Source of the DNA: an uncultured Bacteroides sp.
Lineage (GTDB): Bacteria > Bacillota > Clostridia > Lachnospirales > Lachnospiraceae
Reading direction: 5' to 3'
Length of the DNA stretch: 64,000 bases
Assembly: GCA_945913015.1 (NCBI GenBank)
Contig: CAMECH010000006.1
Span: 62,001 to 126,000, forward strand
Both the position numbers and the translations under genes were made by a program. Below, one piece after another: positions 61,456 through 64,000 of the stretch. Positions within the stretch are counted from its first letter, which is position 1; each line of letters begins with the position of its first letter. The notes under the pieces were generated by a model, which worked only from the letters and a program-made list of their open reading frames with translations, did no database searches and had not been told where the DNA came from.

Positions 61456-61740
61456 ATTGCAATATTTTCGGCATTATTCATTCCACCTTTCAAATATCGA
61501 ATCGCCCACGTTCTTACTTTCTTTCATCTTATTTCATTCTTTTCTGATATTAATTATCTTTTAGTTTTGCTAAAATTCATTGACATTTAAGTTTTTTTCT
61601 GTTAAACCAATGTGCGTGCCTTTTGGTAATCCTGCTTGCGGATGAGCAATAAGCCACTTATTTTTTGCAGTTATCATCACATCTTCAGTTACCCTATAAA
61701 CTTTTTCATAGCTTACTCCTCTCTACTGATTATTACATAT
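61456..61740. other. AT-rich intergenic stretch with no gene seen
   Basis: Together with the terminator this makes about 350 bases without a gene between the last tRNA and the alkyltransferase gene. It is AT-rich and I see no convincing promoter, RNA or coding frame. It may be the edge of a variable region. Confidence 0.5.
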
Positions 61741-62367
61741 TTATATATTCATTTTATATTTATTAAGGTCTACCTTGCCATTTACAACCTCTATCCCATC
61801 CTGTCTAAGAAGTTGTGCCTGTTTTTCCTCTCCGCCGAATGCAAATCCTTTTGCAAGCTCTCCCTTTGAATTAACAACTCTGTAGCAGCAAATATTGTCC
61901 GGGTCAGGATTCTTATGAAGTGCATTGCCAACCGCACGGGACATATTAACGTTTCCTGCAAGCTTTGCTATCTGACCATAAGTCGCAACGCACCCCTTAG
62001 GTATCTTCTTTACAGCTTCATATATCCTTTGGGTAGGACTGTCTGTTACAAGATCATAGCTTTTTGTAATCATCCTTTTTATATCCTTATCAGGAATAGA
62101 TCCATCCAAAATGATTGTATTCCAATGTTCCTTATTCTGGTGCCATCCCGCAATAACAGAGGGATATACCCTTCTCCAAAAATCTCTCCATTCAGGAGAT
62201 ACTTTGACATTAACATTAATATATCCGTCACGCTCATATGTCCATAGAAATGCTTTTTTGCTTCTTTTTATCCTCACAAGCTGCCAATTCTCATCATGAA
62301 ATGGTGCTTCCTGATATGTATCCGGAAATGACAATCCGAACTTAAGTACTTCCTGTCTTGTCTTCAT
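61741..62367 (-). CDS. YjbR/MmcQ domain fused to an MGMT-like alkyltransferase
   Basis: A 208-residue fusion. Residues 1-110 resemble the MmcQ/YjbR small DNA-binding-like fold (VSPEWRDFWRRVYPSVIAGW). Residues 112-185 resemble the C-terminal domain of methylated-DNA-protein cysteine methyltransferase, with QRIYEAVKKIPKGCVATYGQ and RAVGNALHKNP. The active site, PCHR in most members, reads CCYR here, so the acceptor cysteine may be kept but its His is changed. It could be an alkyltransferase or an alkyltransferase-like binder. It starts at the ATG with AAGGGG 7 bases upstream. Confidence 0.85.
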   Translation of the reverse strand: MKTRQEVLKFGLSFPDTYQEAPFHDENWQLVRIKRSKKAFLWTYERDGYINVNVKVSPEWRDFWRRVYPSVIAGWHQNKEHWNTIILDGSIPDKDIKRMITKSYDLVTDSPTQRIYEAVKKIPKGCVATYGQIAKLAGNVNMSRAVGNALHKNPDPDNICCYRVVNSKGELAKGFAFGGEEKQAQLLRQDGIEVVNGKVDLNKYKMNI

Positions 62368-62387
62368 AAAAATACCCCTTTTGAATC

Positions 62388-63338
62388 TTAAAACAAATCC
62401 AACATATTATGCAGATAAATTTTTTCTCTTACATGCAACTGATACTCCTGTCTCGTCATATAGTAAAGCAAAAATTCCAGCACCAATGCACTCCCAAGAC
62501 CTCGTCCTTCTATCTTAAAGTTATTAAAGCCCATTGGTAAATAGACATCCGTAATATCTTCTATACTGATAAAAGACGGATTTGTCATGGCTTTAGAAAA
62601 CATATATCCATCACCTACATCCGGTGCCGTACATAAATGTTCACATTTATCTTCCCCAAGATTCTTGCGACTTACCGCTTCATAACAGGCTTTCCTGTCC
62701 TTACATCCTATATAACAACATTCGTTGCATAAAAATTCCACCTTGTTCTTCTCAAAAGAGTCAAGCTGTCTTAGATTATCAAAATCCTTATTTAATCGAA
62801 AATCCGGTACGACATATCGAAAGTCCTTAACTTTTATCTCATCATGAAATTGATTAAAGTCCGTAAGTACCTTAGTTGTGGATGAAACATAATATAGTTT
62901 TTTATAATTTAATTTTAAATACTCTAAAAGAAGATCTGAGTGAACAATAACACCATTACTTATTCCTGTACTCTGTTCAAATAAAGAACATAATTCATTA
63001 CATTTTTTATCCATAAGGTGTTCTTTTCCAAGTAATGAATTGCTAAAAGTAAGTCTTGCAGAAACGCCATACTTCTGCGTTAATTTTAACACTTCTATAG
63101 GATTATGATTTCCTAATGAGGTACGACCACCTCCCCATATACAATCATAAGGGGCTCCATATATTGAGCCTATTTCGCACCAATCATAAAAATATTCTCT
63201 ATGCTCACGAAAAAGAGGTAAAAACTCTCTATACAATTCGTAAAACTCAAACAACCCCGGAAGGTGGAAATATGCTGTATTCTTCTTATTATTGCTTTCA
63301 ACTGTCTTATTGGATTCGTTGTTTATTTCTTTTTTCAA
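62388..63338 (-). CDS. Cysteine-rich U32-peptidase-like protein, function unknown
   Basis: A 316-residue protein. The cysteine group CNECCYIGCKDRKAC and CEHLC (about residues 205-240) resembles the iron-sulfur-binding cysteines of U32-family proteins, and GFNNFKIEGRGLG (about 273) fits the U32 'FKIEGR' motif. The remainder is compatible with a barrel. It starts at TTG with GGGGGG 8 bases upstream and ends 20 bases before the alkyltransferase gene. A decayed ABC exporter gene lies upstream on the same strand. I do not assign an activity. Confidence 0.7.
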   Translation of the reverse strand: MKKEINNESNKTVESNNKKNTAYFHLPGLFEFYELYREFLPLFREHREYFYDWCEIGSIYGAPYDCIWGGGRTSLGNHNPIEVLKLTQKYGVSARLTFSNSLLGKEHLMDKKCNELCSLFEQSTGISNGVIVHSDLLLEYLKLNYKKLYYVSSTTKVLTDFNQFHDEIKVKDFRYVVPDFRLNKDFDNLRQLDSFEKNKVEFLCNECCYIGCKDRKACYEAVSRKNLGEDKCEHLCTAPDVGDGYMFSKAMTNPSFISIEDITDVYLPMGFNNFKIEGRGLGSALVLEFLLYYMTRQEYQLHVREKIYLHNMLDLF

Positions 63339-63450
63339 GAATCAATCCCCCCGGAAAATATTCCTATATTACTGGATTTCTTTCAATTGACAATTATCTA
63401 TACTGACATTCTACCATAGTTTCCATAAAAAAACACTCCGATACTTTTGT

Positions 63451-64000
63451 CTAAATCATTACACCTTCGCCAATTACACAATTAACATACTACCACATTA
63501 TCCACCAATTGAATTGTCGCCGTTCTATGCGCAATCATAATAACGGTTTTTTGGTTTCTTAGCTGACTAATTGCATCTGCTATCATCTGCTCGGATTCAT
63601 TATCGAGAGCAGATGTAGCCTCATCCATAAGAATTACCGGGGCATTCTTCAAGATTGCTCTGGCAATGGCTATTCTCCGTCGCTGGCCTCCTGATAGGTT
63701 ACTGCCGCTATTTTGCATTACTGTATCATATCCATTTTCTAAGCGTTCAATAAACTCATGTGCATTGGCCAACTTAGCAGCCTGATAAATCTCTTGGTCT
63801 GTTGCTGATTCATTGGCAAGTCTTATATTATCCTTGATACTCATATTATACAAATATGGTTGATGCGGTACATAAACAATCAAGTCTCGTATCTTTGCTA
63901 TATTCGTATTTCTAAGGGATTGTCCGAATACATATGTCACCGTCTTGCAACTGGTAAAAGCCTAACAACAGCTTTGCCAGCGTACTTTTTCCACATCCTG
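63451..64000 (-). pseudogene. Frameshifted ABC exporter ATPase, cut by the window edge
   Basis: The window ends inside an ABC exporter ATPase domain on the minus strand. From the edge, one frame reads Walker A GCGKSTLAKLLLGFYQLQDG, but after GDI this frame soon reaches a stop, while the rest (FGQSLRNTNIAKIRDL) continues in another frame from about 63943. That frame has the signature NLSGGQRRRIAIARA and Walker B VILMDEATSALD, then stops after DNVVVC. A third frame continues with VIGEG and ends at 63451. Two frameshifts and an early end suggest a decayed gene; a sequencing error is possible. Confidence 0.7.

Overview
The window looks like a piece of chromosome from a low-GC, anaerobic Firmicute of the Lachnospiraceae type. 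This is inferred from the gene families, not from a database match. Pointers are a Rex redox repressor, a SCIFF peptide with its radical SAM maturase, MetH split from its activation domain, a SecD-SecF fusion, a T-box before valS, strong GGAGG ribosome sites with frequent TTG and GTG starts, and many metal and redox proteins. Genes are tightly packed and mostly on the minus strand. No phage, plasmid, insertion sequence or CRISPR array is visible.

Layout. 1-4.4 kb: the end of citrate synthase, then an unusual cassette of a DUF1653 protein, a glutamate-cysteine-ligase-like enzyme and an ATP-grasp ligase. 4.4-11.6 kb: ilvN-ilvC, a fused permease-ATPase transporter behind a GGDEF protein, O-acetylhomoserine sulfhydrylase and a CBS-domain CorC protein. 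11.6-16.6 kb: a compact housekeeping run, in transcription order rex, a coiled-coil protein, acpS, nnr, alr and a MazF toxin. 16.7-22.2 kb: methionine and threonine synthesis (metH plus activation protein, thrC) and a J-domain protein. 22.3-26.5 kb: plus-strand patatin, cupin and a substrate-binding lipoprotein, mixed with minus-strand DUF218 and metalloprotease-like genes.

26.5-33.8 kb: a zinc-ribbon membrane protein, hflX-thyA-folA, a membrane protein, pgsA and icd, with a roughly 210-bp imperfect palindrome upstream of hflX. 34-36.4 kb: plus-strand asnB and an HD protein. 36.5-44.2 kb: a secreted phosphatidylserine-decarboxylase-like lipoprotein, gltS, a HAD phosphatase, dinB and T-box-controlled valS. 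44.2-48.5 kb: polysaccharide deacetylase, ftsH with a tiny zinc-ribbon gene before it, a phosphodiesterase, and folT behind a tetrahydrofolate riboswitch. 48.5-54.3 kb: an AbiEi-like protein, a cluster of four hairpins, a SpoVK-like AAA ATPase, an acidic protein, queH and a GGDEF-EAL protein. 54.4-59.1 kb: a YcxB-like protein, recJ and secDF. 59.2-61.4 kb: the SCIFF maturase and precursor, then three tRNA-Leu genes. 61.7-64 kb: an alkyltransferase fusion, a cysteine-rich U32-like protein and a decayed ABC exporter gene.

Several parts work together. One-carbon metabolism is represented by folT, folA, thyA and metH, and sulfur amino acids by metY and metH, possibly feeding cysteine to the ligase cassette. 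Citrate synthase and isocitrate dehydrogenase give the oxidative route to 2-oxoglutarate. The most unusual items are the ligase cassette, the tRNA-Leu genes with anticodon AAG, the secreted decarboxylase-like lipoprotein, the two palindromic intergenic elements, and the U32-like/ABC locus.
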